Positions 51,985 to 62,617 of a stretch of DNA of 64,000 bases are shown here, piece after piece. The position numbers were made by a program, and so were the translations under genes. Within the stretch, counting starts at the first letter, position 1. Each line of letters begins with the position of its first letter. The notes beneath the pieces are model-generated. The model did not search any database and was not told the origin of the DNA. It saw only the letters and a program-made list of their open reading frames with translations. The DNA is from Microvirga alba (GTDB taxonomy: Bacteria > Pseudomonadota > Alphaproteobacteria > Rhizobiales > Beijerinckiaceae): the NCBI RefSeq assembly GCF_015694465.1, contig NZ_JADQDO010000001.1:124001-188000 (forward strand), in the 5' to 3' direction.

Positions 51985-53649
51985 ATGACTTCGATCGCGC
52001 TCACGAGCGTGACGGAAAAGGGCCGCGGCAGGGATTGGACGCTCTATGTCGTCTATCCCGCCGCAGCTCTGTTCGTCTTGATCTTTACGGCCTATCCGAT
52101 GATCGACTTGCTCTCGCGGGCATTCGTCGTCGATGGGCACCTGTCATTGGCCACGATTGGAGCAATTGTCGCCGATCCCTTTAACCGCACAGTTTTCTGG
52201 AACACATTGCTGTTGGGCGCGACCGTAGCGGTGCTCGGCACGATTCTGGCAACGCTGTATGCGTATGCCATCGCACGGGTGGCGATTCCGGGTAAAAGGG
52301 TCTGGCACTTCTTCGCGCTCCTGCCCACGATCTCGCCGCCAATCCTCATGGCTCTTGGGCTGATCCTGCTTTACGGCAGAAGAGGGCTGATCACGAACGA
52401 GCTGTTCGGTATCCAGAGTTCCGGTCTCTATGGTTTCAAGGGACTGGTTATCGCTCAGCTCATATCCTATTTCCCGTTCGCCTATCTCCTCATGCTCAAC
52501 CTCTTCCGCGGCCTCGACGCTTCGCTTGAGGAAGCCGCGGCCACGATGGGAGCGAACGGCTGGCGGGTCCTAAGGACGGTAAGCCTGCCACTTCTTGTGC
52601 CCGGTCTCGCGGGCGCAGCACTCCTGATGTTCAGCTATTCGTTCGCGGATCTAGGCAATCCGCTGCTGCTGGGCGGGGATTTTCCCGTCATGTCCTCGCA
52701 GATCTACCAGATGATCATCGGCATGTACGACATCCCTCAGGGCGCGGCCCTCGCGGTACTGCTCCTGATCCCGGCGGTGCTGATGTTCTTCGCGCACAAG
52801 ATGCTGACGTCGCGGATGTCGTTCGCCTCCGTGGGCGTGAAAGGTTCGAGCCGCCATCGGGAAGTGCGCCATCTCGGCGTTCAGGCGGCGGCATTGCTGT
52901 TCGTCGGATCCATCACGTTCATAATCTGTTTGCAGTATGGAACGATCATCGCTGGCGCCGTAACCCAATTGTTCGGCGTCAACTACGCGCTGACACCGAA
53001 ACACTTTATCGCTGCACTGACCAAGTCGCGCGGGGCGCTTCTCGATACCCTCACACTAGGCGTCATTGCATCGTTTATCTCAGTGGTGTTGGGATTGCTG
53101 ATTGCCTGGATCGTTGCGAGGACCAAAGCGCCTGGGCGCTCGATCATGGACTTCATCGCCAATCTGCCGCTTGCGATCCCGGGAACCGTCATTGGGCTTG
53201 CATTCGGTCTGGCATTCAATGGGCCGCCCCTGATACTGACTGGCACCGCTGCCATCATCATTGCGGCTTTTGCGGTACGCTCCCTGCCGTACGGCATTCG
53301 CTCGGGCGTCGCAGCGCTCAATCAGATCAATCGGACGCTTGACGAGGCCTCCACCACGATGGGTGCGACGTCGGGTGAGACCTTGTGGCGGGTTCTGCTG
53401 CCACTTGTGCGGCCGGCTCTACTCGCCGGAATGGTGTTCTCTTTCACCCGCAGCGTGACGACTTTGAGCGCAGTCATCTTCGTCGTCTCGCCGCATTGGT
53501 CTCTCGTCACGCCGACCATCCTGTCCCAGATGGACAGAGGCGATGTCGGTGAGGCTGCGGCCCTCAGCGTGATCGTCGTGCTTATGGTTCTGCTCATCAT
53601 CCACGGCGTGCCACGACTCCTCGGTCGCGACTGGCGCGAAGCCCACTAG
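51985..53649 (+). CDS. Fused double-domain ABC transporter permease (module D)
   Basis: A 554-residue permease with about 12 hydrophobic segments. The first EAA loop is EEAAATMGANGWRVLRTVSLPLLVPG and the second DEASTTMGATSGETLWRVLLPLVRPALLAG. ATG 51985 (MTSIALTS) lies 5 bases after the binding-protein stop; AGGAAAT overlaps the previous gene's end as Shine-Dalgarno. Partner of the neighbouring binding protein and ATPase. Confidence 0.93.
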   Translation: MTSIALTSVTEKGRGRDWTLYVVYPAAALFVLIFTAYPMIDLLSRAFVVDGHLSLATIGAIVADPFNRTVFWNTLLLGATVAVLGTILATLYAYAIARVAIPGKRVWHFFALLPTISPPILMALGLILLYGRRGLITNELFGIQSSGLYGFKGLVIAQLISYFPFAYLLMLNLFRGLDASLEEAAATMGANGWRVLRTVSLPLLVPGLAGAALLMFSYSFADLGNPLLLGGDFPVMSSQIYQMIIGMYDIPQGAALAVLLLIPAVLMFFAHKMLTSRMSFASVGVKGSSRHREVRHLGVQAAALLFVGSITFIICLQYGTIIAGAVTQLFGVNYALTPKHFIAALTKSRGALLDTLTLGVIASFISVVLGLLIAWIVARTKAPGRSIMDFIANLPLAIPGTVIGLAFGLAFNGPPLILTGTAAIIIAAFAVRSLPYGIRSGVAALNQINRTLDEASTTMGATSGETLWRVLLPLVRPALLAGMVFSFTRSVTTLSAVIFVVSPHWSLVTPTILSQMDRGDVGEAAALSVIVVLMVLLIIHGVPRLLGRDWREAH

Positions 53650-53660
53650 GAAGTGCTTTA

Positions 53661-54767
<1,107 letters not shown>

Positions 54768-54799
54768 ATTGTTCTGCCAAGCACAAGGCGAGACCAAGT

Positions 54800-56032
54800 A
54801 TGCAAACTGAGAAGCCGCAATTTGATCGTGTGATCATTCTTGTCCTCGATGCCCTGGGTCTGGGTGCCATGCCGGATGTCCATCTGGTAAGGCCGAACGA
54901 TGTGGGATCGAACACTCTGAAGCACGTTGTGAGGGCGGCGGGCGGTTTGTCCCTGCCGAACCTGGAGCGTCTTGGCCTTGGAACGGTCGCTCCCGATTCC
55001 GGCCTGCGGGTCGAACCCAACCCGATCTCAGTCCATAGCGTCTTTTCGCTGGGCTACAAAGGTGCCGACACTTATCTCGGTCATCAGGTCATCATGGGAT
55101 CTCGGGTTCCAGACGTGCCGGAGGAGTTGTTTGAAGTTGTCCGAGATGATGTGGCGGCGGCTCTGCGCCGCCACGGACATCACGTCGAGCCGGCTGGAGA
55201 TGGACTCGCGGCCCTGTTCGTCGACGGCCGTATGATCTGCGGCGACAATCTGGAAAGCGACCCGCTTCAGACTTACCATTGTGTCGGTTCGATCGATGAT
55301 CAGCCTTATGAGGAGATCGTCGCCGTTGGCGAAATCCTGAGGTCCGTGGCCAGGGTCCGGCGTGTCGTCGCGATGGGCGGATACGGCTTTAACGCGGCGG
55401 ATATCCGCCGCTGCACCGAACGGAGGCCGACTGGGCAATGCGGCGTCAATAATGTCGCCCTCGGTCTCTATACGAGCAACTATGTCGTCCGGCACCTGAC
55501 GAGCGGTACCAAACCCGATGTACAGATTCCCACGATCCTGAAGAAAGCAGGCTTCGAGGTCGAGTTGATCGGCAAGGTTGCCGATGTGATCACCTGCCAA
55601 GGGGCGCACAAGGAACCGCACGTTTTGACCCAGCCGGTTCTGGACGCGACCTATGCGTCACTGGCTCGAGTGAAGCGCGGCCTCATCGCGATCAATATCC
55701 AGGAGACGGATCTTGCAGGCCACGACGAGAGTGCGGAAAGGTATGCCGCATGCCTGCGCATGTCTGATGAGGGGATTGGCAGGATGATGGATATGCTCGG
55801 CCCGCGCGATCTCCTAATCGTCACGGGGGATCACGGGAATGATCCGACAATCGGCCACGACAAGCATACCAGAGAATTCACGCCGCTTCTGGTTTGGAAC
55901 CCGCATATCAAACCACGTGGCATCTTCATGCGAGAGAGTCTTGCCGATATCGCCGCGACGATTGCTGACATTTTTGATGTCGAGGCGCCGGAGATCGGAA
56001 CGAGCTTCTTGGATGAGATACAGTTGTCCTAA
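54800..56032 (+). CDS. Phosphopentomutase-family (DeoB-like) metalloenzyme with altered substrate loops
   Basis: A 410-residue alkaline-phosphatase-superfamily protein with overall DeoB similarity: ILVLDALGLGAMPD (metal Asp), the Ser/Thr nucleophile region KGADTYLGHQ, ETDLAGHDES, and metal ligands in TGDHGNDP and DKHTREFTPLLVW. In classic DeoB the corresponding loops read GHWE and GHRRD; here they are GHQV and GHDE. It may therefore move phosphate on a different sugar, or act as a phosphatase. It is the last gene of the module D operon, 32 bp after the ATPase gene. Confidence 0.85.
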   Translation: MQTEKPQFDRVIILVLDALGLGAMPDVHLVRPNDVGSNTLKHVVRAAGGLSLPNLERLGLGTVAPDSGLRVEPNPISVHSVFSLGYKGADTYLGHQVIMGSRVPDVPEELFEVVRDDVAAALRRHGHHVEPAGDGLAALFVDGRMICGDNLESDPLQTYHCVGSIDDQPYEEIVAVGEILRSVARVRRVVAMGGYGFNAADIRRCTERRPTGQCGVNNVALGLYTSNYVVRHLTSGTKPDVQIPTILKKAGFEVELIGKVADVITCQGAHKEPHVLTQPVLDATYASLARVKRGLIAINIQETDLAGHDESAERYAACLRMSDEGIGRMMDMLGPRDLLIVTGDHGNDPTIGHDKHTREFTPLLVWNPHIKPRGIFMRESLADIAATIADIFDVEAPEIGTSFLDEIQLS

Positions 56033-56066
56033 TGTCATCTGATTGCGTGAAAGCGATGGCTCATGT

Positions 56067-56100
56067 TGCTGACGGCCTTGGGCATGCCCGGCCGTCAGCA
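56067..56100. terminator. Inverted repeat between convergent operons
   Basis: TGCTGACGGCC (56067-56077) and GGCCGTCAGCA (56090-56100) are exact complements around 12 bases. It separates the DeoB-like gene from the convergent phosphoribosyltransferase gene. No long T-run follows. Confidence 0.65.
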
Positions 56101-56195
56101 TCGTCAGGCGAGATCGAGGCCTAACGCCTCTTTCAGTTCATGATCAGGTTGCAAATCTCTGCCGCAGTCTTGCAGATATCAGATTGGGCTGCGCT

Positions 56196-56885
56196 CTAGA
56201 CTTCGGGGGTCCAACCGCCTGAGGCTCCGCGTGTAAGAAGAGGTGTCTTGAACACGCCGACTACGCGCTCAGGCCATTCCGCGTTCACGTCCGCGAGCCG
56301 CTTTTTCCACCTGTCCGTTTGCAGCATGGCCGCGCCGATGGCGACCGGGGAGATGCCGCATTGTGCGAGCAGCTCCAGGGCGGCGACAATGGATGTGCCG
56401 CTGCTGATCACGTCATCGACGAGGAGGACGCGCCTGTTCTCGAGCACGGGCAACATGCGCGGATCCACATAGAGGCGCTTTACGTGGCCGGGACTTGTGA
56501 TGGATGTCAGCGGGACGGAGAGGTCTTCGCGGTACCAGAATTTTCGCGATGTGCCGAGCGGAACGTAACGGGAGTGGCCGAGCTCCTTCGCGGCTCCGCG
56601 CGCGAGCGTAAGACCCAATGTCGGCAATCCCACGACGACGTCAGGCTCGTACTCGGCGACTTTTTTCGCCAAGCTCGCGCAGAGCGCTTCTTCAACCGCG
56701 AAGCTAGCCTGATTGATGATCAGTGAGGCCAGGGCATGTTTGCCGTCCGACAATTCTCTGATCGGCAGGCGCAATTGACGCCCGTCATCGAATTCCGCCG
56801 GAAAAAAAATGCGATATCCCGCTTCGGGTTGGCGCTCGAACGTCGCGGGCTCGTGTATTTCCTGCCAAAAATCGTGGGGCCGCAT
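56196..56885 (-). CDS. Phosphoribosyltransferase
   Basis: A 229-residue type I PRTase. The PRPP-binding motif RVLLVDDVISSGTSIVAALELL is complete; the substrate hood is DVVVGLPTLGLTLARGAAKELG with TSRKFWYREDLSVPL. It is larger than Apt and unlike Hpt in its N-terminus, so the base is uncertain (purine likely). Last gene of the minus-strand purine/nucleoside operon, 32 bp after the M20 gene; it could turn bases released by nucleoside hydrolase into nucleotides. Confidence 0.85.
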   Translation of the reverse strand: MRPHDFWQEIHEPATFERQPEAGYRIFFPAEFDDGRQLRLPIRELSDGKHALASLIINQASFAVEEALCASLAKKVAEYEPDVVVGLPTLGLTLARGAAKELGHSRYVPLGTSRKFWYREDLSVPLTSITSPGHVKRLYVDPRMLPVLENRRVLLVDDVISSGTSIVAALELLAQCGISPVAIGAAMLQTDRWKKRLADVNAEWPERVVGVFKTPLLTRGASGGWTPEV

Positions 56886-56917
56886 CGCTGGCTTCCTTCA
56901 TTCCTGAATTGCTGGAA

Positions 56918-58102
56918 TCAGGTCGGCGTGTCCATCGCCAAGGCCAGCTCCTGTTCCACGAGCGTGGCCCAAAAGGCAACGCCTGTCGGAATGGCATCGT
57001 CGTTGAAATCATACGCGGTGTTGTGGTGAAGCGCCCCATCCACGGCGGGTCCGTTTCCGAGCCAGACATAAGCACCCGGCGCGGCCTCGCCGAAAAAGGC
57101 AAAATCATCGCCAGCGGTCGATGGGGGAAAGTCGGTGACGACGTTCGTTCCGCAGACAGTCCGGGCGGCTTTGAGGGCCCGCGCGGTCGCATCCGGATCA
57201 TTGACGACCGGCGGAATGCGCCGGATGAATTCATATGTCACGTCGATATCGAACATCGCGGCGACGCCGTGCGCCAACCGGCCGATTTCGGTTTCCAGTT
57301 GGTCCCTGACCTTGCTCGAATAGGCGCGCGCGGTTCCTCCGATCTCGACGATGTCGGGAATCACGTTGAGCGCCTTCGGATCGCCCGCGTGGACGGAGCA
57401 GGCGCTCACGACGGCGGGCTGCAATGGATCGACGACACGCCCGACAATCGTCTGAAGAGACGCGAGGAAATGCGCACTTGCGGTAATCGGGTCCTTGCCG
57501 AGATGCGGCTTCGCGCCATGCGTGCCGACGCCCTTGAAGGTGACGAGCCAGCTATCCGAAGAGGCAAGTTGAGGCCCGACCACGACCGCCATCTGGTTCG
57601 TGTCCAGGCCTGGCATGTTATGGAGGCCATAGACAGCATCGCAAGGAAAGAGCTCGAAGAGCCCATCCTCGACCATTTTCTTCGCGCCGCCACGCCCTTC
57701 CTCGGCGGGCTGGAAGATGAAATGGACCTTGCCTGAAAAATTGCGTGTCCGCGCCAGATAGCGCGCCGCGCCCAGAAGCAGGGCGGTGTGCCCGTCATGG
57801 CCGCACGCATGCATCTTGCCAGAGGTCTTTGACTTGTAGGGACGCTCCGCCAATTCAGGCATGGCAAGCGCATCCATATCCGCGCGCAGGCCGATGGTGC
57901 GGGTTCCGTTCCCGACCTGCAGTGTGCCGACGATTCCCGTCTTGCCAAGGCCGCGATGAATCTGAAGGCCAGCCTCAGTCAGTATCGACGCGACGATTTC
58001 GCTCGTACGCTCTTCCTCGAAGCCGAGTTCGGGATGAGCGTGAAGATCCCGGCGCAGATCGCGCAGGAAAGTCACATCGTCGAGGATCTCGCGCGGAATC
58101 AA
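56918..58102 (-). CDS. M20-family amidohydrolase (hippurate hydrolase-like)
   Basis: A 394-residue metallo-amidohydrolase. Metal-binding motifs are HACGHDGHTALLLGAARYL and PAEEGRGGAKKMVEDGLF; a dimerisation/lid domain follows. The start MIPREILDDVTFLRDLRRDLHAHPELGFEE is typical of aminoacylase/IAA-amide hydrolase members. It may remove acyl or carbamoyl groups from amino acids or purine-derived compounds. Its start overlaps the adenine deaminase stop by four bases (ATGA), so it belongs to the purine operon. Confidence 0.88.
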   Translation of the reverse strand: MIPREILDDVTFLRDLRRDLHAHPELGFEEERTSEIVASILTEAGLQIHRGLGKTGIVGTLQVGNGTRTIGLRADMDALAMPELAERPYKSKTSGKMHACGHDGHTALLLGAARYLARTRNFSGKVHFIFQPAEEGRGGAKKMVEDGLFELFPCDAVYGLHNMPGLDTNQMAVVVGPQLASSDSWLVTFKGVGTHGAKPHLGKDPITASAHFLASLQTIVGRVVDPLQPAVVSACSVHAGDPKALNVIPDIVEIGGTARAYSSKVRDQLETEIGRLAHGVAAMFDIDVTYEFIRRIPPVVNDPDATARALKAARTVCGTNVVTDFPPSTAGDDFAFFGEAAPGAYVWLGNGPAVDGALHHNTAYDFNDDAIPTGVAFWATLVEQELALAMDTPT

Positions 58103-59886
58103 TCCATGATCTCCAGAACAGGGGTTTCAAGAACGGCATTCGTCGCAACATCCGCGATGCCGCGATCCGTCTGATGTGGACCGGCATTGCAGGCCAGCGT
58201 CGCACCAAAACACGCCTTGAACACGAGATAGGGCGGTTGCCAGGGCGCGATGCGATCGACAGCTGTGCGGATGGCGCGAAAGCCGTCGGCAACCTCAGTC
58301 ATCTCCGCCTCGGACACCAAGCCGCAAAGCGGCAGCTCCAGAAGCGCGTCCAATTTTCCATTCGACGCCACCGCCATGCCGCCGCCCGCCTCAACGACGG
58401 CATTGGCCGCGATGCTCATATCGCGTGGATTGCCGCCGAAGACCGTGAGGTTGTGGCTGTCATGCGAGACGGTCGTGCAGAAGGCTCCGTTCCACTTGCC
58501 CCAACCGGTCAAGAGGCCCACGCGCGGACGGCTATCGGCCTTGCCATGGCGGTGGATGACGCTGATCAGCGTCGCGCCCTCCGGCAGAACGACGAAGCCA
58601 TCGTGGATATCGGCGACGGTTTCGCCCCATTGCGTGAAGCGGGGCCGATCGATTGTCGCGAGACGCGCCCTCTTGCCCTTCGCGGGGATCATGAAATCCA
58701 CTTCAGTCAGTGGCTGAAGTTTCATCGTATCGCGCAAGGTCGCGGCCGCGAGAGGGGGCAGGGGGACTGTCATCTCGCCATTGGTGGCGATTGTCCGGCC
58801 GCTGGCGAAGACGTGCCGAGCCTTGAAAGTGGTCAGATCATCGAAGAGCACGATGTCCGCCCGTCGTCCTGCTGCGACGAGGCCGAGATCAACGCGCCCG
58901 AGCCGGTTCGCGGCGTTCAGGGTCGCGGCGCGCAAGGCCCATTCGGGACGCATGCCATAGCGGACGAGCCGCCGCACCACGTCGTCCAGGCCGCCGCTCA
59001 TGTCGAGATCGTCGGGAAAGACGTCGTCCGTGCACAGCGTCACGGTCTGCGGCAAGTGGCCGAGCTTGTTCAGCGCCGCGACGAATTCAGGCAGAAGATG
59101 ATCGTGCGAACCGCGCAGTTCGATCGTGAGACCCGCCCGGAGCTTTGCCATCAGATCGTCGGCGGAGATCAGCTCATGATCCGAGCTCACGCCTGCCGTC
59201 ATGAACGCATTCAGATCCGCGCCGCCTAATCCACGCGCATGGCCGCAGACGAGCTTGCTGGAAGCAAGGCCCGCTTGGACGATGCCGGTCATGCGCGGAT
59301 CGCGGTCGATCACACCGCGCATGTTCATGACCTCGGCAAGTCCGCCGATCTCGGGCCACGACAGAATTTCTTCCAATTCCTCCGGCCCGAAATCAGCGCC
59401 CGCCAATTCAAGACCGGGTGCGGAAGGAACGCAGGAGGGCGCGAGCGTCACGACGCGCAGAGGCAAATCGCGAGAAGCCTCGATGGCCCATCTGACGCCG
59501 GAAAGGCCGCTCACATTGCCTAATTCGTGCGGATCCCAGACAATGGTGGTCACACCGCGCGGCAACACGGTTTTGGCATAGGTTGCCGGTGTCACCATCG
59601 AGCTTTCGATATGCATGTGCGTATCGATGAGCCCCGGCGCGATATAGGTGCCTGTCGCGTCGATGATCTCGTCGGCTGCCGTCAGCGCGTCCGGTTCGTG
59701 CACGCTGGCAATCAGCGGGCCGACAAGGCCGACATCGGCCAAGCGCAACTCGCCCGTCACCATGTCGACCAGAGTTCCACCCTTGAGCAGCACATCGAAA
59801 GGCGCGTCGCCGCGCGCGGCCCCGACAGCCCTGTCGCGTAGTGCGCGCTCGTTCAAATCCGCGGGTTCCTGCATGCGCGTGCTCAT
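58099..59886 (-). CDS. ade: Adenine deaminase
   Basis: Converts adenine to hypoxanthine and ammonia. The 595-residue protein has the Ade-type amidohydrolase motif PGLIDTHMHIESSMVTPATYA, the metal Glu region WDPHELGNVSG, GHARGLGGADLNAFMTAG, and the C-terminal ade domain (NLTVFGGNPRDMSIAANAV, AVASNGKLDALLELPLCGLVSE). Near-standard length. Its start overlaps the nucleoside hydrolase stop by four bases. In this operon it would process adenine released from adenosine. Confidence 0.94.
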   Translation of the reverse strand: MSTRMQEPADLNERALRDRAVGAARGDAPFDVLLKGGTLVDMVTGELRLADVGLVGPLIASVHEPDALTAADEIIDATGTYIAPGLIDTHMHIESSMVTPATYAKTVLPRGVTTIVWDPHELGNVSGLSGVRWAIEASRDLPLRVVTLAPSCVPSAPGLELAGADFGPEELEEILSWPEIGGLAEVMNMRGVIDRDPRMTGIVQAGLASSKLVCGHARGLGGADLNAFMTAGVSSDHELISADDLMAKLRAGLTIELRGSHDHLLPEFVAALNKLGHLPQTVTLCTDDVFPDDLDMSGGLDDVVRRLVRYGMRPEWALRAATLNAANRLGRVDLGLVAAGRRADIVLFDDLTTFKARHVFASGRTIATNGEMTVPLPPLAAATLRDTMKLQPLTEVDFMIPAKGKRARLATIDRPRFTQWGETVADIHDGFVVLPEGATLISVIHRHGKADSRPRVGLLTGWGKWNGAFCTTVSHDSHNLTVFGGNPRDMSIAANAVVEAGGGMAVASNGKLDALLELPLCGLVSEAEMTEVADGFRAIRTAVDRIAPWQPPYLVFKACFGATLACNAGPHQTDRGIADVATNAVLETPVLEIMD

Positions 59887-60809
59887 CGCGTAGCCTCCAC
59901 GCGCAGCGCATTCAGTGTCAGGGTTCTTGCGCGCTCCACGTCGATTGTGTCGGCGACTTGCGCATTGAACGCGGCGCTCGGGCGGCTATCGACGACGGTT
60001 CTGCCGCGCGTCAGAAGCCCGCCGAGCTCGACCTCGATTTGCGCGGGCCGGAAGCGCACCACATCCGACGTGGTGAAGGCGAGCGCCGCGATGGGATCGT
60101 AGATCGCCATTGCCGGGCGGTTCCGCTTGATGGCGATGTCGATAAATCCGGCGAGCATGTCGGCCAAAGCGACGGCGTGCCTGCCGCTCTCGGCGCGGAT
60201 CGGCAGAACAGCTGAGGGCTCGACGAGCACTTGGCGGCAGATGTCGAGATCGACCATCCGGAGAGGAATGCCGCTTGCGAGCACGATGGCGAGCGCCTCG
60301 GGGTCGGCATAGGCATTGAACTCGGCCGAAGGCGTATGATTGCCGCTGGTGACGCCGCCGCCCATCCAGGTCAATTCGCCGATCTTCCTGGCAAGGTCGG
60401 GTCGCGCCAATGCGAGAGCTGCGATGTTGGTCAACGGGCCGAGCGCGAGAATGCGGCGAGGCTCATTGTCCGGGCCTGATTCCAGCCAGTCGCTCAGCGC
60501 CAGAAACGCGTCGCTATGCGGCAGCAGCGTCGCGGACGGAAGGGTTTTGCCCGCGGTCGGAATTCCGCTTTCGCCGAGAATGCGCTGCGCCGTTTCGAGC
60601 TTGCCCAAGGTCGATAGGGCGCGGCCGTTGTGGACCGGAAAGGCCCAACCGAACGCGGCGACCGCGCGGGCGGCGTTGTCCTTGACCCTGTCTAGAGGCG
60701 CGTTGCCGAAGACGAGCGAGACGCCGTCGATCTCGAGGTCCGACTGACTGACGATGGCAACCGCCAGCATGTCGTCGAACCCCATATCGGTGTCGATCCA
60801 GACTCCCAT
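59883..60809 (-). CDS. Inosine-uridine-preferring nucleoside hydrolase family protein
   Basis: A 308-residue N-ribohydrolase that splits nucleosides into base and ribose. The calcium-binding N-terminal motif is WIDTDMGFDDMLA (DxDxxxDD), and the later FNAYADPEALAIVLASGIP and DPIAALAFT match the family. ATG 60809 (MGVWIDTDM) follows GAGGG; a TTG at 60824 is an alternative. It lies just downstream of the ABC ATPase gene and overlaps the adenine deaminase gene. Confidence 0.93.
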   Translation of the reverse strand: MGVWIDTDMGFDDMLAVAIVSQSDLEIDGVSLVFGNAPLDRVKDNAARAVAAFGWAFPVHNGRALSTLGKLETAQRILGESGIPTAGKTLPSATLLPHSDAFLALSDWLESGPDNEPRRILALGPLTNIAALALARPDLARKIGELTWMGGGVTSGNHTPSAEFNAYADPEALAIVLASGIPLRMVDLDICRQVLVEPSAVLPIRAESGRHAVALADMLAGFIDIAIKRNRPAMAIYDPIAALAFTTSDVVRFRPAQIEVELGGLLTRGRTVVDSRPSAAFNAQVADTIDVERARTLTLNALRVEATR

Positions 60810-60816
60810 CGCACCC

Positions 60817-61845
60817 TCACGCAAACCGCGCCAGGGGCGCGGCGTCTTCGACGGGGAGGTTGAAATTCAGCGATGTGCCGAGCTCATGCCCAGGGAAACC
60901 CGCATCGACCTCGGCTTTGATCGGGCCGAGCGGCGTATCCAAAAGATATTCCCGCGTGCGGCCTGCAAACGACGTGCCGAGCACCGTGCCCTGATAGGGG
61001 CCCTGGTCGAGTTTGACGGTGTTGGGACGCCACGCGAGGCCCGCAATCCCCGCCGGAGCGGAGCCCGACAGGTTGATCAGGCCATGCGGCGTTTTCAGCT
61101 GTCCGGCCTCAAGGGCGAAGACATTCTCAAAGCCGACGAAGTCGGCCACGAAGGCGGAGGCGGGCTTGTTGTAGATGTCCTCCGGCGTGCCGATCTGCTC
61201 GATGAGACCGTCGCGCATCACGACGATGCGGTCGGCGAGCGCAAGCGCTTCGACCTGATCGTGCGTCACGAAAATCATCGTGATGCCGCTCTCCTTCTGC
61301 ACACGCTGCAACTCCGTGCGCATTTCGAGGCGCAGGCGAGCGTCGAGGTTGGAAAGCGGCTCGTCGAGCAGCAACACTTTCGGTTCCATCACCATGGAAC
61401 GCGCCAGAGCCACACGCTGCTGCTGGCCACCGGACAGTTCGGCAGGCTTGCGGGCCGCGAATTTGCTGAGGCCGACGGACTTCAATCCGTTCTCGACCCG
61501 CTTTTCGAGTTCGTGCTTCGCCACTTTCTTCAGCCGCAGGCCGAAGGCCACGTTCTCGAAGACGGAGAGGTGCGGAAACAGGGCATAGGACTGAAAGACG
61601 AGGCCCACCGCGCGCTTGTTGGCGGGGACGCGAGTAATGTCCGCGCCATCGAGCCGGATGACGCCCGATTTCGGCGTCAGAAGCCCCGCGATCGAACGCA
61701 TGGTCGTGGTCTTGCCGCAGCCCGAGGGGCCGAGCAATGCGACAAGCTCGCCGCGCTTGATGCCCAGGTCGAGATTCCTGACGGCGATATTGTCGTCGTA
61801 GGCCAGGGTCAGCTGCTCGAGGGACAGGAAGGAGGTGTCAGACAT
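60817..61845 (-). CDS. ABC transporter ATP-binding protein (PotA-like) (module E)
   Basis: A 342-residue ATPase with Walker A GPSGCGKTTTMRSIAGL, signature LSGGQQQRVALARSMVM, Walker B VLLLDEPLSNLDARL and a TOBE C-terminus. It powers the two permeases encoded upstream. The start overlaps the permease stop by about 8 bases. The operon's downstream enzymes suggest a nucleoside or purine ligand, although classic PotA members move polyamines. Confidence 0.94.
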   Translation of the reverse strand: MSDTSFLSLEQLTLAYDDNIAVRNLDLGIKRGELVALLGPSGCGKTTTMRSIAGLLTPKSGVIRLDGADITRVPANKRAVGLVFQSYALFPHLSVFENVAFGLRLKKVAKHELEKRVENGLKSVGLSKFAARKPAELSGGQQQRVALARSMVMEPKVLLLDEPLSNLDARLRLEMRTELQRVQKESGITMIFVTHDQVEALALADRIVVMRDGLIEQIGTPEDIYNKPASAFVADFVGFENVFALEAGQLKTPHGLINLSGSAPAGIAGLAWRPNTVKLDQGPYQGTVLGTSFAGRTREYLLDTPLGPIKAEVDAGFPGHELGTSLNFNLPVEDAAPLARFA

Positions 61846-62617
61846 AGCGAGAGAATCCCAGAAAGCGTTCGGCCAGGAACACGATGCCGATGGACATGAA
61901 GGCCAGGAGCGCCGAGAGCGCGGCGACCGACGGATCGTAAGTGGTTTCGAGATAGGCGAGCATGTCGATCGGCAAGGTTCGCACCCCCGGGCCCGAAAGG
62001 AAGAGAGACACCGGAACCTGATTGAAGCTCGTCACGAAGCCCAGAATGAAAGCGGCGAGAATGCCCCCGCGAATGCTGGGCAGAACGACGCGGAGGAATG
62101 CGCCGAGCCGCGAGCAGCCGAGAAGGACAGCGGCCTCCTCGATGTCGCTACGCAAATTGACCATGCTGGCTGAGACGACGCGCACCGCATAGGGCAGCAC
62201 GAGGGCGGTATGAGCCATAAACAGCGCAAGCCCGATATTGAACCCGAGCGGAATGACCAGATAGCGCAGAAGTGCGAGACCGACGATGATGCCTGGAACG
62301 ATGATCGGCGCGGAGACGATGGTCCGCACCGTCTCGCCGAAGGGCACCTTGTAGCGGGCCAGCGCGTAAGACACCGGAATGCCGATGACAAGCGCGGCCA
62401 GCGTTCCGAGGATCGCGAGCATCATCGACATGACGAAGCTCGCGCGGAAGCTTTCGATCTCAAAGACCTTCAGGACCCATTTGAAGGAGAGGCCCTGCGG
62501 CGGAAAGGCCAGCGTGTCGCCCGCCGACAGCGATGCCGCGACGATGATGAGGAAGGGACCGATCAGGAAAAGCATGACGATCGTCAGAATGATCGTCGAC
62601 AGAAGGCGGGACGTCAT
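61838..62617 (-). CDS. ABC transporter permease (PotC-like) (module E)
   Basis: A 259-residue inner-membrane permease with about six hydrophobic segments. The EAA loop is EEAAVLLGCSRLGAFLRVVLPSIRGGI. The N-terminus LSTIILTIVMLFLIGPFLIIVAAS is typical of PotC-type subunits. Overlaps both neighbours. Confidence 0.93.
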   Translation of the reverse strand: MTSRLLSTIILTIVMLFLIGPFLIIVAASLSAGDTLAFPPQGLSFKWVLKVFEIESFRASFVMSMMLAILGTLAALVIGIPVSYALARYKVPFGETVRTIVSAPIIVPGIIVGLALLRYLVIPLGFNIGLALFMAHTALVLPYAVRVVSASMVNLRSDIEEAAVLLGCSRLGAFLRVVLPSIRGGILAAFILGFVTSFNQVPVSLFLSGPGVRTLPIDMLAYLETTYDPSVAALSALLAFMSIGIVFLAERFLGFSRYV

